Assembly: GCF_025629245.1 (NCBI RefSeq)
Contig: NZ_JANZXN010000004.1
Coordinates: 114,858-178,857 of the forward strand
DNA length: 64,000 bases
Reading direction: 5' to 3'
Source: Natronobiforma cellulositropha
GTDB lineage: Archaea > Halobacteriota > Halobacteria > Halobacteriales > Natrialbaceae
Position numbers and translations under genes: made by a program. The number at the start of each line of letters is the position of its first letter. Positions within the stretch are counted from its first letter, which is position 1. This document shows positions 9,048-17,454 of this stretch, piece by piece. The notes under the pieces were generated by a model. It was not told the origin of the DNA. It ran no database searches and worked only from the letters and a program-made list of their open reading frames with translations.

Positions 9048-10178
9048 ATGGTCCTAGAGACTGTCGTCCTGCAGGCCGAAATCGGTCTGTTCGTCGGTGC
9101 ACTCGTACTGATCGTCGTTCTCGCCGCACTGTTCAGCGCGGTCGAGATCGTGAACGCGTACGAGAAACGGGCGCTGACCGTCTTCGGGGAGTACCGAAAG
9201 CTCCTCGAACCGGGTATCAACATCGTCCCACCGTTCGTCTCGAAGGCACACACGTTCGATATGCGTACACAGACGCTCGACGTGCCCCGCCAGGAGGCGA
9301 TCACCCGCGACAACTCGCCGGTGACCGCAGACGCCGTCGTCTACATTCGCGTCATGGACGCGAAGAAGGCGTTCCTCGAGGTCGAAAACTACAGTACTGC
9401 TGTGTCGAACCTCGCGCAGACGACGCTGCGTGCCGTCCTCGGTGACATGGAACTCGACGACACGCTGAACAAGCGCCAGGAGATCAACGCGCGCATCCGC
9501 ACGGAACTCGACGAACCCACCGACGAGTGGGGTATCCGCGTCGAGTCCGTCGAGGTCCGCGAGGTCAACCCCTCCCAGGACGTCCAGCGCGCGATGGAGC
9601 AACAGACCTCCGCAGAGCGCAGACGCCGTGCCATGATCTTAGAGGCACAGGGTGAGCGACGCAGCGCCGTCGAGAAGGCCGAAGGTGACAAACAGAGCCA
9701 GATCATCCGCGCACAGGGTGAGAAACAGAGCCAGATCCTCGAAGCACAGGGTGACGCCATCTCGACCGTCCTGCGCGCACGCTCTGCGGAGTCGATGGGC
9801 GAGCGCGCCGTCATCGACAAGGGCATGGACGCGCTGATGGAGATCGGTACCAGCGAATCCACGACGTTCGTCCTCCCGCAGGAACTCACCTCGATGGTCG
9901 GCCGCTACGGCAAACACCTCACCGGCAGCGACATCAAGGAGGACGCCGGCGTCCTCGACAGCCTCGAGTTCGACGACGAGACGCGCGAACTCATCGGTCT
10001 CGACGACATCGCCGAGATCATCGGCGAGATCGACAAGGAAGCCGAGATGGATCTCGAGGCGATGGAACAGCAGGCCCAGGCGATCAAAGAGGGCAAAGAT
10101 ACCAGCGCGCTCTCGAGCGGTGACGACGCACTCGACGGCGATCTCGAGACCGAAGCTGAGAGCGGAACGGGCGCCTGA
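9048..10178 (+). CDS. Stomatin/prohibitin-like SPFH protein
   Basis: This 376-residue protein has one N-terminal membrane helix (about residues 8-30) and a band-7/SPFH domain (about 30-210) with the family motif RTQTLDVPRQEAITRDN. A coiled-coil follows with repeated heptad-like blocks (EAQGERRSAVEKAEGDK, RAQGEKQSQILEAQGD), then an acidic tail. It should form large rings at the inner face of the membrane together with the NfeD protein encoded just upstream. CTTTTTACGG lies about 28 bp before ATG 9048, so it also has its own promoter. Confidence 0.9.
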   Translation: MVLETVVLQAEIGLFVGALVLIVVLAALFSAVEIVNAYEKRALTVFGEYRKLLEPGINIVPPFVSKAHTFDMRTQTLDVPRQEAITRDNSPVTADAVVYIRVMDAKKAFLEVENYSTAVSNLAQTTLRAVLGDMELDDTLNKRQEINARIRTELDEPTDEWGIRVESVEVREVNPSQDVQRAMEQQTSAERRRRAMILEAQGERRSAVEKAEGDKQSQIIRAQGEKQSQILEAQGDAISTVLRARSAESMGERAVIDKGMDALMEIGTSESTTFVLPQELTSMVGRYGKHLTGSDIKEDAGVLDSLEFDDETRELIGLDDIAEIIGEIDKEAEMDLEAMEQQAQAIKEGKDTSALSSGDDALDGDLETEAESGTGA

Positions 10179-10297
10179 GCGTCCTCGGCCGCCCGCTGAG
10201 AGTTCCACGCCCTGACGGCCCACCCGAGACGGGCAATCGTCCGGAGCGAAACGCGTTTTACCCCCCGACTCATTTCCAAACACGGGTACGGTAACGT

Positions 10298-10915
10298 ATG
10301 ACAACTACTGACGGGGTCGACGAAGAGAAGCGGGCGACCTTGCGACGGTTCGCCGCCGTTGGCGCGGCCACACCGCTCGCTCGGTTCTCCGACCCGGCAG
10401 CGGCAGATGCGGGCGAGAGCGACGCGCGTGATGCGATCGCAGGCTATCTCTCGACGACACCCGGTGCACACTTCTCGAAGATTCGTGACGACCTCCAGCT
10501 CGGCACCGGCGAAACACAACACCACCTCCGGCGACTCGAGGAACTCGGCGTCGTCGAACGCTTCCGTGACGGCGACTACAAGCGCTTCGTCGTCGCCGAC
10601 CGGTTCGACGCCTTCGAGAAGAACGCGCTCGGCTACCTCCGGCGCGACACTCCGCGCGGAATGCTGATCGAACTCCTGCGCAACCCGGCGGTGACGGCGA
10701 GTGACCTCGCGGCCGCGCTCGAAGTCTCACCACCGACGGTGAGTAAGTACGCAGGCGAACTCGAGGAGGCGGGCCTGCTCACTCGAGACGATGGCTACAC
10801 CGTCGAACGGCCGGAGACGATCTTACTCTTGCTCGTCCGTCACGCCGACTCGTTCGGCGAACGGGGGGAGGCGCTGGCGACCGACGCCGACGCGCTGATC
10901 GCCTACGACCCCTGA
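10298..10915 (+). CDS. Transcriptional regulator with two winged-helix domains
   Basis: This 205-residue protein carries two winged helices. The first is at about residues 45-100 (GAHFSKIRDDLQLGTGETQHHLRRLEELGVVERF), core TGETQHHLRRLEELG; the second at about 120-165 (TASDLAAALEVSPPTVSKYAGELEEAG), core SPPTVSKYAGELEE. GCGTTTTACC is about 40 bp before the ATG. The N terminus has an RRFAAVG stretch that looks faintly like a Tat signal but lacks a long hydrophobic core. The target is unknown. It lies after the stomatin gene and may be transcribed alone. Confidence 0.75.
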   Translation: MTTTDGVDEEKRATLRRFAAVGAATPLARFSDPAAADAGESDARDAIAGYLSTTPGAHFSKIRDDLQLGTGETQHHLRRLEELGVVERFRDGDYKRFVVADRFDAFEKNALGYLRRDTPRGMLIELLRNPAVTASDLAAALEVSPPTVSKYAGELEEAGLLTRDDGYTVERPETILLLLVRHADSFGERGEALATDADALIAYDP

Positions 10916-10964
10916 CGCGGAGAGACCTCTCGTTGCGAGGACGGTGACAGACGAGAGAATACGT

Positions 10965-11198
10965 TCAGACGTTGACTTTCCAGGTCGTACTCGAGGAGTA
11001 GCCCCACTTTACGATCTCGATGTCGTAGCTTCCCTCCTGGAGGGCGGTGATGTTCGAGCCGACTTCCTTGGCGGTCATGCCGAGTTCCTGGCCGATGAGT
11101 CGGGACTTGAAGTAGGTCTTGGTCGTGGCGTGTTCCCGTAAGTACTGGAGGATCTGGAACTGCTTCGTGGTCAGGTCGGGGGAGGCTGTGGTGCTCAT
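10965..11198 (-). CDS. Small winged-helix protein, DUF7123-like
   Basis: This 77-residue protein is essentially one winged helix: TTKQFQILQYLREH, then the recognition part SRLIGQELGMTAKEVGSNI, then the wing YDIEIVKWGYSSSTTWKV. It matches the haloarchaeal DUF7123 family, small putative DNA-binding proteins of unknown role. ATG 11198 is chosen because CTAATATGG (minus strand, about 11219-11227) sits 22-30 bp upstream; the GTG further up lies inside the promoter. Its upstream region carries an 18-bp direct repeat. Confidence 0.75.
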   Translation of the reverse strand: MSTTASPDLTTKQFQILQYLREHATTKTYFKSRLIGQELGMTAKEVGSNITALQEGSYDIEIVKWGYSSSTTWKVNV

Positions 11199-11531
11199 AC
11201 CAGTGTGATAGGGAGTGTCCATATTAGGGGGTTTGGTACGTGTGGTTAATCGGCCGCAGTCTTGCGGTTTCTGCGGTCAGTAAGAGACTATTACTCGGAC
11301 CACAACACCTGGTTGGTACGGGTGGTTAATGCATAATTTCAGCAGAGAACCACCAGTTCAAGAATGTGTGACTCGAGTGACCGTCACGGAGACGAGTGGA
11401 ACCGACGAACCGGCCGCTCGCGCGTGGAGACGGGTGCAGGTGCCTCAGCGCACAGTGGCAGCCGACTGCTCACTCGTCGTTACCAGCGGAGCAATTTCGT
11501 ATTACTCGGAGGTCGACCGGGAAGGAGTCCG
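11199..11531. other. Gene-free region with promoter and direct repeats
   Basis: This 333-bp stretch between the DUF7123-like gene and the DUF84 gene has no credible coding frame. Openings on the plus strand use codons unlike the neighbours. It holds the promoter of the minus-strand gene ending at 11198 and the two 18-bp direct repeats at 11233 and 11313. The rest (11340-11531) shows nothing I recognise. Confidence 0.5.
11233..11330. repeat. Two direct repeats of 18 bp, 80 bp apart
   Basis: TTGGTACGTGTGGTTAAT at 11233-11250 recurs at 11313-11330 with one change (G for T at the ninth base). Such paired sites upstream of a small winged-helix gene could be regulator-binding sites, though that is inference. 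Confidence 0.6.
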
Positions 11532-12044
11532 TCAGGCGTCGACGAGAAACGGGCCGAACGCGCACGCGAGGGCGGCCGCGAGCGCGCGTTCTCTGTCGAG
11601 GAGACCATCGGTGAGGAGACCGATGGCACCGGGACCGTCGGCGAGTCCCGACCGGCCGTAGAGGTCGTCCATCACGGGTCCGAGCGCCTCGCCGCGCTCG
11701 ACGCGTGCGCGGACCGTCTCCGGGAGCGGGAGTGACGGACCACCACCGACTTCGATCCGCTCACCGTCGGTCACGGCCGCCCACATCACGAGCGAGTCAC
11801 CGGGGACGCCCGACAGCGCCGCCACACCGCTCTCGAGACCGACGCCGTACGCGGCCGACTCGAGCGCCGCGAACGCTCGCGTCGCGCGAGTTCGACTCCC
11901 GTCGACCGTCTCGGCGACCGAACGTGGCTGCTCGGCGACGCCGGAGTCGACGGCGAGAGTCGAGACGGTCGGGTCGAAGCGCTCGAGGGTGCGTTCGACT
12001 GCTGCGCGTTTGGCCGGGTTCGTGCTCCCGAGAGCGACGTGCAT
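11532..12044 (-). CDS. yjjX: DUF84 / YjjX family inosine-xanthosine triphosphatase
   Basis: This 170-residue cytoplasmic enzyme is expected to hydrolyse ITP and XTP, cleaning oxidised or deaminated nucleotides. Family marks are the start MHVALGSTNPAKRAAVERTL, VDSGVAEQPRSVAET, YGVGLESGV and the C-terminal GPGAIGLLTDGLLDRERAL. ATG 12044 is used because the family begins with this beta strand; an eight-residue extension is possible from GTG 12068. A GATATATCC element on the minus strand near 12092-12100 would give a short leader. Confidence 0.85.
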   Translation of the reverse strand: MHVALGSTNPAKRAAVERTLERFDPTVSTLAVDSGVAEQPRSVAETVDGSRTRATRAFAALESAAYGVGLESGVAALSGVPGDSLVMWAAVTDGERIEVGGGPSLPLPETVRARVERGEALGPVMDDLYGRSGLADGPGAIGLLTDGLLDRERALAAALACAFGPFLVDA

Positions 12045-12258
12045 ACGGGTGTCGTCGGGGTGAACCACCTTGGAGGCGCCGCTCCGTGACAGGATATATC
12101 AATGTTTTCATTTCTCATGCTGGTAACGGGTAACAGGGCGCGTACCGGCGTGATAGCGCCACGAATTCGAAATTCTTAAATGCGGGGTGTCTGAACGGAG
12201 TAGGTAACGAATCCGTCCGGGCTTCTCGGCAGTTCGGCCGGCCAGCATTCGCCCTCAT

Positions 12259-13245
12259 ATGACCAACGCACCATCGAGCACGCGAGTACGGCGTAACGAA
12301 CGACAGACGGACGAACAAGCGGACGAGCGCGAGCACGAACACGGCGACCTGAGCTGTCCGGAGTGTACCGGCCACCTCATCGTCGACGACGAACACGGCG
12401 AGACCATCTGTGAAGACTGTGGGCTCGTCGTCGACGAGAAGTCGGTCGACCGCGGCCCGGAGTGGCGCGCGTTCGACGCCGCAGAGAAGAACAAGAAGTC
12501 CCGCGTCGGTGCACCGACGACGAACACGATGCACGACAAGGGGCTGTCGACGAACATCGACTGGCGCAACAAAGACGCCTACGGGAACTCACTCGGCTCG
12601 CGCCAGCGCGAGAAGATGCAGCGGCTGCGCAAGTGGAACGAGCGCTTCCGGACGCGCGACTCGAAAGAACGCAACCTCAAGCAGGCCCTCGGTGAGATCG
12701 ACCGGATGGCCAGCGCACTCGGTCTCCCGACGAACGTCCGCGAGACCGCGAGCGTCATCTACCGGCGCGCACTCAACGAGGACCTGCTGCCGGGGCGCTC
12801 GATCGAGGGCGTCTCGACCGCCTGCGTCTACGCCGCCGCCCGACAGGCCGGTGTCCCACGCAGCTTAGACGAGATCGCCGACGTCTCGCGCGTCGAGAAG
12901 AACGAGATCGCCCGCACCTACCGGTACGTCGTGCGCGAACTCGGACTCGAGGTCCAGCCTGCGGACCCGGAGAGCTACGTCCCGCGCTTCGCGAGCGGTC
13001 TCGACCTCTCGGACGAGGCCGAACACCGCGCGCGCTCGCTCTTACAGAACGCCAAGGAGAAGGGCGTCCACTCCGGGAAGTCGCCGGTCGGTCTCGCCGC
13101 CGCCGCCGTCTACGCCGCGGCACTCCTCACGAACGAGAAGACCACCCAGGCCGCCGTCAGCGACGTCGCTGACATCTCCGAGGTGACGATCCGCAACCGC
13201 TACCACGAGCTGCTCGAGGCCGAAGAGACCATCGGCGTCGCCTGA
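12259..13245 (+). CDS. tfb: Transcription initiation factor IIB
   Basis: This 328-residue general factor bridges TBP and RNA polymerase. The N-terminal zinc ribbon is CPECTGHLIVDDEHGETICEDCG (Cys pairs about residues 34-37 and 53-56). The B-finger/reader region follows, then two cyclin-like repeats (about 125-215 and 225-320). The second contains SVSDVADISEVTIRNRYHEL, core ISEVTIRNRYHEL, which contacts the BRE. TTCTTAAAT near 12172-12180 may be the TATA element, giving a leader of about 50 nt. Haloarchaea usually have several TFBs with different roles; which paralogue this is cannot be told. Confidence 0.97.
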   Translation: MTNAPSSTRVRRNERQTDEQADEREHEHGDLSCPECTGHLIVDDEHGETICEDCGLVVDEKSVDRGPEWRAFDAAEKNKKSRVGAPTTNTMHDKGLSTNIDWRNKDAYGNSLGSRQREKMQRLRKWNERFRTRDSKERNLKQALGEIDRMASALGLPTNVRETASVIYRRALNEDLLPGRSIEGVSTACVYAAARQAGVPRSLDEIADVSRVEKNEIARTYRYVVRELGLEVQPADPESYVPRFASGLDLSDEAEHRARSLLQNAKEKGVHSGKSPVGLAAAAVYAAALLTNEKTTQAAVSDVADISEVTIRNRYHELLEAEETIGVA

Positions 13246-13286
13246 AGAACCGACCGTTTTTTCGACGCCGACTGCGAGGCTCGCGT

Positions 13287-13955
13287 ATGGACTTCGACTC
13301 GTTCGTGCTCGCAGCCGCCACCGCAGACCTCACCGACGAGCCAGCCGCCCGCGAACACGCCGACGCCCTCGAGTTTCGGATGGACCTCGCGAACGACCCA
13401 CTCTCGGCACTCGAGACCTACGACGGCGAGCTACCGATTCTCGCGACCAACCGCGCCGAGTGGGAGGGCGGCGAGGCGGCCGAGGAAGGCCGGCTGGCGG
13501 CGCTCGCGGAGGCGACGGGGATCGACGCCGTCGAAGCGATCGACGTCGAACTCGCCTCGATCCTCGACGGGGAAGCCGACGACCTACTCGAGACGGCCCG
13601 TGAACGCGGCGTCGCAGTGATCGCCTCCGCTCACGACTTCGAGGGGACACCCCCGCGCGGTGAGATGGTGAAGACGCTGACCGAAGCGCGAAAGTACGCC
13701 GACGTGGCGAAGCTCGCGGTGACGGCGACCTCGACGTGGGACACCCTCGCGTTGCTCTCGGCGACCGAACAGCTGACGGCCCACGGCGACACCGTCGCGA
13801 CGATGGCGATGGGCGAGACCGGCAGCCACACCCGTGCCGTCGCACCGGTGTACGGCTCGAAGATCGGCTACGCCCCCGTCGATCCGGCCGACGCGACCGC
13901 TCCCGGCCAGTACGACCTCGAGACGCTCTCGCGACTCGTCGCGGCGCTCGAGTGA
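13287..13955 (+). CDS. aroD: 3-dehydroquinate dehydratase, type I
   Basis: This 222-residue shikimate-pathway enzyme dehydrates 3-dehydroquinate through a Schiff base. His116 in VIASAHDFEGTP and Lys142 in DVAKLAVTA are the catalytic pair of the type I enzyme. The N-terminal LEFRMDLA corresponds to the substrate-binding EMRxD segment, and the C-terminal MGETGSHTRAVAPVYGSKIGYA core GETGSHTRA is typical. A T-run at 13257-13262, 25-30 bp upstream, is its probable TATA element. DHQ synthase II, which makes its substrate, is encoded about 0.5 kb downstream on the other strand. Confidence 0.95.
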   Translation: MDFDSFVLAAATADLTDEPAAREHADALEFRMDLANDPLSALETYDGELPILATNRAEWEGGEAAEEGRLAALAEATGIDAVEAIDVELASILDGEADDLLETARERGVAVIASAHDFEGTPPRGEMVKTLTEARKYADVAKLAVTATSTWDTLALLSATEQLTAHGDTVATMAMGETGSHTRAVAPVYGSKIGYAPVDPADATAPGQYDLETLSRLVAALE

Positions 13956-14007
13956 CGGAAGCGAAATCGGAATGTTAAGGGGAGGGGTCCCCTATGGCTA
14001 CGCACGA

Positions 14008-14415
14008 ATGACCTGGATTCGTGCGCTGGCTGCCGCCGTTCTCTCACTCTTCCTCCCCGGTGCGGGCCACGCACTGATTCGTGACTGGGCGCGTGCGCTG
14101 TTGTTCGCGAGCGTGTTCGCGCTGACTGTGGTGCTCGTCTTGCCGTTCGAAGACCTCCTCGAGACGGGGTCGGTGACCGAGGCGATGGACGTCATCTCGA
14201 GTGAACCGGCGTTGAGCCAGTTCATGCTCTCGTTTATGCTCCTGTTCGCCGCCCTCGACGCGGGCTTTCGGGCGATGTCGCCCCCGTTCGGGCCGACGGC
14301 GGCGGGTGACGGGCCGACCTGTCCCCACTGCGGGCGCGAACTCGACACCGACCTCGAGTTCTGTCACTGGTGTACGACGCGCGTGATGTATCCCGACGAG
14401 GAACAGGAGTCGTAA
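14008..14415 (+). CDS. Membrane protein with C-terminal zinc ribbon (DUF7575-like)
   Basis: This 135-residue protein has two or three membrane segments (about residues 5-25, 28-50, 72-88). A zinc ribbon near residues 103-122 reads CPHCGRELDTDLEFCHWC. The layout matches the haloarchaeal DUF7575 family; function is unknown. ATG 14008 is supported by AATGTTAAGG about 28-37 bp upstream. It lies between aroD and DHQ synthase II but nothing ties it to the pathway. Confidence 0.75.
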   Translation: MTWIRALAAAVLSLFLPGAGHALIRDWARALLFASVFALTVVLVLPFEDLLETGSVTEAMDVISSEPALSQFMLSFMLLFAALDAGFRAMSPPFGPTAAGDGPTCPHCGRELDTDLEFCHWCTTRVMYPDEEQES

Positions 14416-14444
14416 CGAAGCGGCGGCCGAAAACTGAGGCGGCG

Positions 14445-15626
14445 CTACTTCTCGATGATGCTCTCTTCGACCGCCTCGCCGAAGTGGCGGGCGGTGTCCT
14501 CGTAGAACAGTCGGAGTTCGTCGCCGGTCTCGAGGTCGGTGACCGCCTTCCGGCCCTCGCTCGTGGCGACTTTGATCGTCTCTGCGTTCTGTAAGAGCGT
14601 CTCGATGTGGTCGCCGGAGTCGGTGTCGATGGCGACGCGGAACATCGGCCGCTTCTCGATTTTGACCCGGCCGACGATGGCCTCGCGGGTGTGGCCGTCG
14701 AGGTCGACGACCTGGACCTCGTCGCCGCTCTGGAGTTCGGCGAGGTACTTCGTCCCGCCGTCGGGGGTGCGGACGTAGGCGTGGACGGCACCGGCGTTGA
14801 CGCGGAACGGGCGGGAGGCGACGTAGGGCGACTCGGCGGTCTCGGCGTGGACGAAGACCAGACCGCGGGACATCGAGCCGATGAGCATCCCCTCGTCGTG
14901 TTCTAAGAGGCTGCCGGTGTCGACGCAGACGCGGTCGGCGCTGCCGATCTGTTCGACGTCGGTCACCGTCCCCCACTCGAGGTCGACGCGCTCGCGCTCG
15001 GCAGCGTCGCGCGTCTCGACGGTGCGCCGAATCTGGTCGGGGTCGTCGGAGTCGAGCAAGACCGCATCAGCGCCGATCTCGAGCGTCTCGAAGGCGGTCT
15101 TGGCCTCTTCGGCGTTGGTCACGCCCGCGATGAGCATCGTCTCCGAGCCGATGCGTGCGATGAGGTTCTCGAGCGGGATGATCGTCCAGTCGTCACCGAT
15201 GACGATGGTGTAGTCGGCCGCGACGGCCGCGGCTTCGGCGAACGCCTCGTACTCCTTGCCGAGGATGCGGACGTACGCACCGCGCTCGACGTCGGCGTCG
15301 CGTCTGAGCGTCGAGAGATCGGCCGACCCGGAGAAGTCCCCGGGGAGGTCGATGGTGCCGTCGCCTTCGCCGTCTTTCCCGACGACGTAGGCGTCTGCGG
15401 GTTCCTCGAGTTCCTCGTCGTCTTCGGCGTCGTCGATCAGCGTCACGTCGCCGTCGGTTTTGAACGCGGCGACGTTGATCTCACCGAGTTCGCGGACGCG
15501 TTCGACGTCGGCTTCGTCTACCAGTACCCAGTCGGCACCTGCCTCGAGCGCGGTCGTAATCCGCGCACGGCGAACGTCCCAGTCGCCGACGCTGTCGTCG
15601 GCTTTGACCCAGACTGCTCTCGTCAT
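14445..15626 (-). CDS. aroB': 3-dehydroquinate synthase II
   Basis: This 393-residue archaeal enzyme makes 3-dehydroquinate from ADTH by NAD-dependent oxidative deamination and ring closure. Diagnostic parts are the start MTRAVWVKADD, IGDDWTIIPLENLIA, VTNAEEAKTAFETLEIGADAVLL in the middle, core EIGADAVLLDS, and the C-terminal GSMSRGLVFVHAET and PFRVNAGAVHAYV. ATG 15626 matches the family start. It works between ADTH synthase (encoded 3-4 kb to the right) and AroD (just upstream). A 14-bp dyad GATCGC-CT-GCGATC lies at 15704-15717 in its upstream region. Confidence 0.95.
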   Translation of the reverse strand: MTRAVWVKADDSVGDWDVRRARITTALEAGADWVLVDEADVERVRELGEINVAAFKTDGDVTLIDDAEDDEELEEPADAYVVGKDGEGDGTIDLPGDFSGSADLSTLRRDADVERGAYVRILGKEYEAFAEAAAVAADYTIVIGDDWTIIPLENLIARIGSETMLIAGVTNAEEAKTAFETLEIGADAVLLDSDDPDQIRRTVETRDAAERERVDLEWGTVTDVEQIGSADRVCVDTGSLLEHDEGMLIGSMSRGLVFVHAETAESPYVASRPFRVNAGAVHAYVRTPDGGTKYLAELQSGDEVQVVDLDGHTREAIVGRVKIEKRPMFRVAIDTDSGDHIETLLQNAETIKVATSEGRKAVTDLETGDELRLFYEDTARHFGEAVEESIIEK

Positions 15627-15912
15627 GACTCGACCGTCGAAGCCAGCGGCCTTGAACGTGGCGAAAGCGACAGCAGTCGCCACTGTACGGCTGGCTGTTC
15701 AGTGATCGCCTGCGATCGTATTCGAGACGAGCGTTCGCAACCCGCGCCGGAGACACACCCAATCTCGAGTGAATTGGCGACCTGATTGCAGACGGGCGAG
15801 GAACGGAGCCACCGGCGTGATGGAGATCGATAGTACCGACAGTTGCAATAGTAATCGCATTCTCAATACTGTCTTCAATTCAAATACGTTTCCCGAGGAA
15901 CGAATATCGTGT

Positions 15913-16560
15913 ATGGTGACACACAAGTGCCAGTCGGTCACGGAACGCTCGAACATCGAAGCCGTCGCGGCGGCCCTCGGGTGTGCCGACGAGCGCGTAC
16001 TCGAGCTGGCTCGCGTGATCGACGAGCACGGAGGGGGCGGCGCACGAACGCTCTACGGGCCGGAAGTGACACTCGTCGCAGCGCTGCGCGTCGCGAGCGA
16101 GCGGACGGACTGCGACGGTCCCGACCCGGAGGAGGCGTGTGCGGTCGGTGACGCCGACCCGTGTACGCTCGCTCACGCCGAGACGCTGATCGAGCGCGAA
16201 CTCAGCCCGCGAGCATCGGCGGAGACGTATCGCTCGCTCAGGCGGCGGCTCATCGCGATCACCGAGATTCTGGCCGCCGTCGAGAACGGCCGGTCGAACG
16301 CACCTCGGCTCCCGCCGTCGACGCCGACGGACCCGGCGCTGCTCGCGCTGACGAGTCGCCCGCTCGAGACGGTCGACGCCGACGCGCTCAGGGCCCACCG
16401 CGAGCGCCTCGAGACGGACCTCGACGTGGCTCGCCTCGGCGTTCGCTTACACGCGCTGGTCACCGAAGCGCGAGCAGACGAGAGCACACCCGAAGCAGAC
16501 CAGAACGAGCGGGCTGAGCGCCACCAGGTCGCGCGTGAGCGCGACGACCGGAGACGGTGA
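15913..16560 (+). CDS. Unrecognised acidic protein
   Basis: This 215-residue soluble protein is mostly helical, Arg- and Glu-rich, with two early cysteines and DCDGPDPEEACAVGDADPC, which holds three cysteines in the middle. I do not recognise the family. The region 44-60 (RTLYGPEVTLVAALRVA) may be a helix in a small domain, and the C terminus is charged. ATG 15913 is favoured because the DNA before it turns AT-rich, with TTCAAATAC about 28-35 bp upstream. A 6-bp inverted repeat GACAGT/ACTGTC flanks 15838-15873. Its stop lies 13 bp from that of the CARF-like regulator. Confidence 0.6.
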   Translation: MVTHKCQSVTERSNIEAVAAALGCADERVLELARVIDEHGGGGARTLYGPEVTLVAALRVASERTDCDGPDPEEACAVGDADPCTLAHAETLIERELSPRASAETYRSLRRRLIAITEILAAVENGRSNAPRLPPSTPTDPALLALTSRPLETVDADALRAHRERLETDLDVARLGVRLHALVTEARADESTPEADQNERAERHQVARERDDRRR

Positions 16561-16573
16561 GAACGGGCCGCGT

Positions 16574-17368
16574 TCACTCCCCGCCGTACTCGAGTTTGTG
16601 TCGAAACGCCCGGTAGGCGTTCTCGCCGCGTTCGGTCAACTCGATGGCGTAGCGACGCCCGCGCTGCTCGAGACGGACGTAGCCGTCGGTCTCGAGCGGG
16701 TCGAGAATGCGCGTATCGAGGACGCGAAACGCCCCTTTGTCCTCACCGCCAGCGCCGTCCGGCGGCGTGCGGTCGGCCATGAACGGGAGCCCCTCGTCCC
16801 GGCCGTAGGCGATGAGGTCCTTCTTCTTCGGCGGCGCAGTTCGGCGCTCGTCGAACCCGTCCCAGCGCGTCGGATCGGCGAGAAACTCCATGATGGCGAC
16901 CTGCTCGGGCGACGGCGAGGCGATCGGATACGTCGGCAACTGCGAGAGGTCCGCCATTCCGACCGAGGCGGGCGCGCTCGATCCCTCGTGGGCGAACCCC
17001 TCCGGTTTCACGTAGTAGGCCGTCGCGTCCGTATCGACGTCCATACACGCGATGGTCGCCCCGATGGCGGCGATGGTTCCACCACCCGAGACGTTCACCC
17101 GCACGTCGTCGGCGGCGTGTCTGGCCGCGAGCGTCGTCACGGTCCCGAGGACGGCGTAGACGTCACCCAGGTCGCACGCGACCGTCTCGACCGTCCGAAC
17201 GGCCCGCTCGAGTTCCTCGAGCAGGTCGTCGTGGTAGGTGGCCGACTGACGCTCGTCGAGCAAGACGTAGACGAGGTCTGCACGCATCGCCGTCACCGGT
17301 TCGAGGATCCGGTCGTACTCGTAGCCGAGAGGGACGACGTGGACCCGCTGGGGGACGTCCATGTCCAT
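16574..17368 (-). CDS. HFX_2341 family regulator: CARF-like domain plus winged helix
   Basis: This 264-residue protein has an N-terminal Rossmann-like domain (about 1-150). VHVVPLGYEYDRILEP and DVRVNVSGGGTIAAIGATIA correspond to the two ligand-binding motifs of CARF domains, which sense cyclic oligonucleotides in Csa3/Csm6-type proteins. The C-terminal half (about 170-264) is a winged helix with LETDGYVRLEQRGRRYAIEL, core DGYVRLEQRGRRY. It matches the HFX_2341 / DUF6293 family of putative regulators. ATG 17368 is one of two in-frame ATGs (the other 17362). No CRISPR genes are in the window. Ligand and targets are unknown. Confidence 0.8.
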   Translation of the reverse strand: MDMDVPQRVHVVPLGYEYDRILEPVTAMRADLVYVLLDERQSATYHDDLLEELERAVRTVETVACDLGDVYAVLGTVTTLAARHAADDVRVNVSGGGTIAAIGATIACMDVDTDATAYYVKPEGFAHEGSSAPASVGMADLSQLPTYPIASPSPEQVAIMEFLADPTRWDGFDERRTAPPKKKDLIAYGRDEGLPFMADRTPPDGAGGEDKGAFRVLDTRILDPLETDGYVRLEQRGRRYAIELTERGENAYRAFRHKLEYGGE

Positions 17369-17454
17369 GCACCGAGAGACGTGTCTGTGAAAATAACTGC
17401 TGTGACTCGCGGCGAGCGAAACGCTCAGGGAGGTGCCGTGAGTAGAGAGGAGAG

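Noticed and set aside
9640-9770. Short repeats in the stomatin gene as a CRISPR-like or mobile repeat
   Set aside because: They encode the heptad-like coiled coil (EAQGE/RAQGE blocks) of SPFH proteins and are in frame.
10298-10390. RRFAAVGAATPLA in the winged-helix regulator as a Tat signal
   Set aside because: The hydrophobic stretch is too short and alanine-rich, and the protein is a DNA-binding regulator. Most likely a chance likeness.
11364-11735. Plus-strand opening of 123 codons overlapping the DUF84 gene
   Set aside because: Half of it is antisense to the DUF84 gene, the rest has non-native codon use, and no promoter or family fits.
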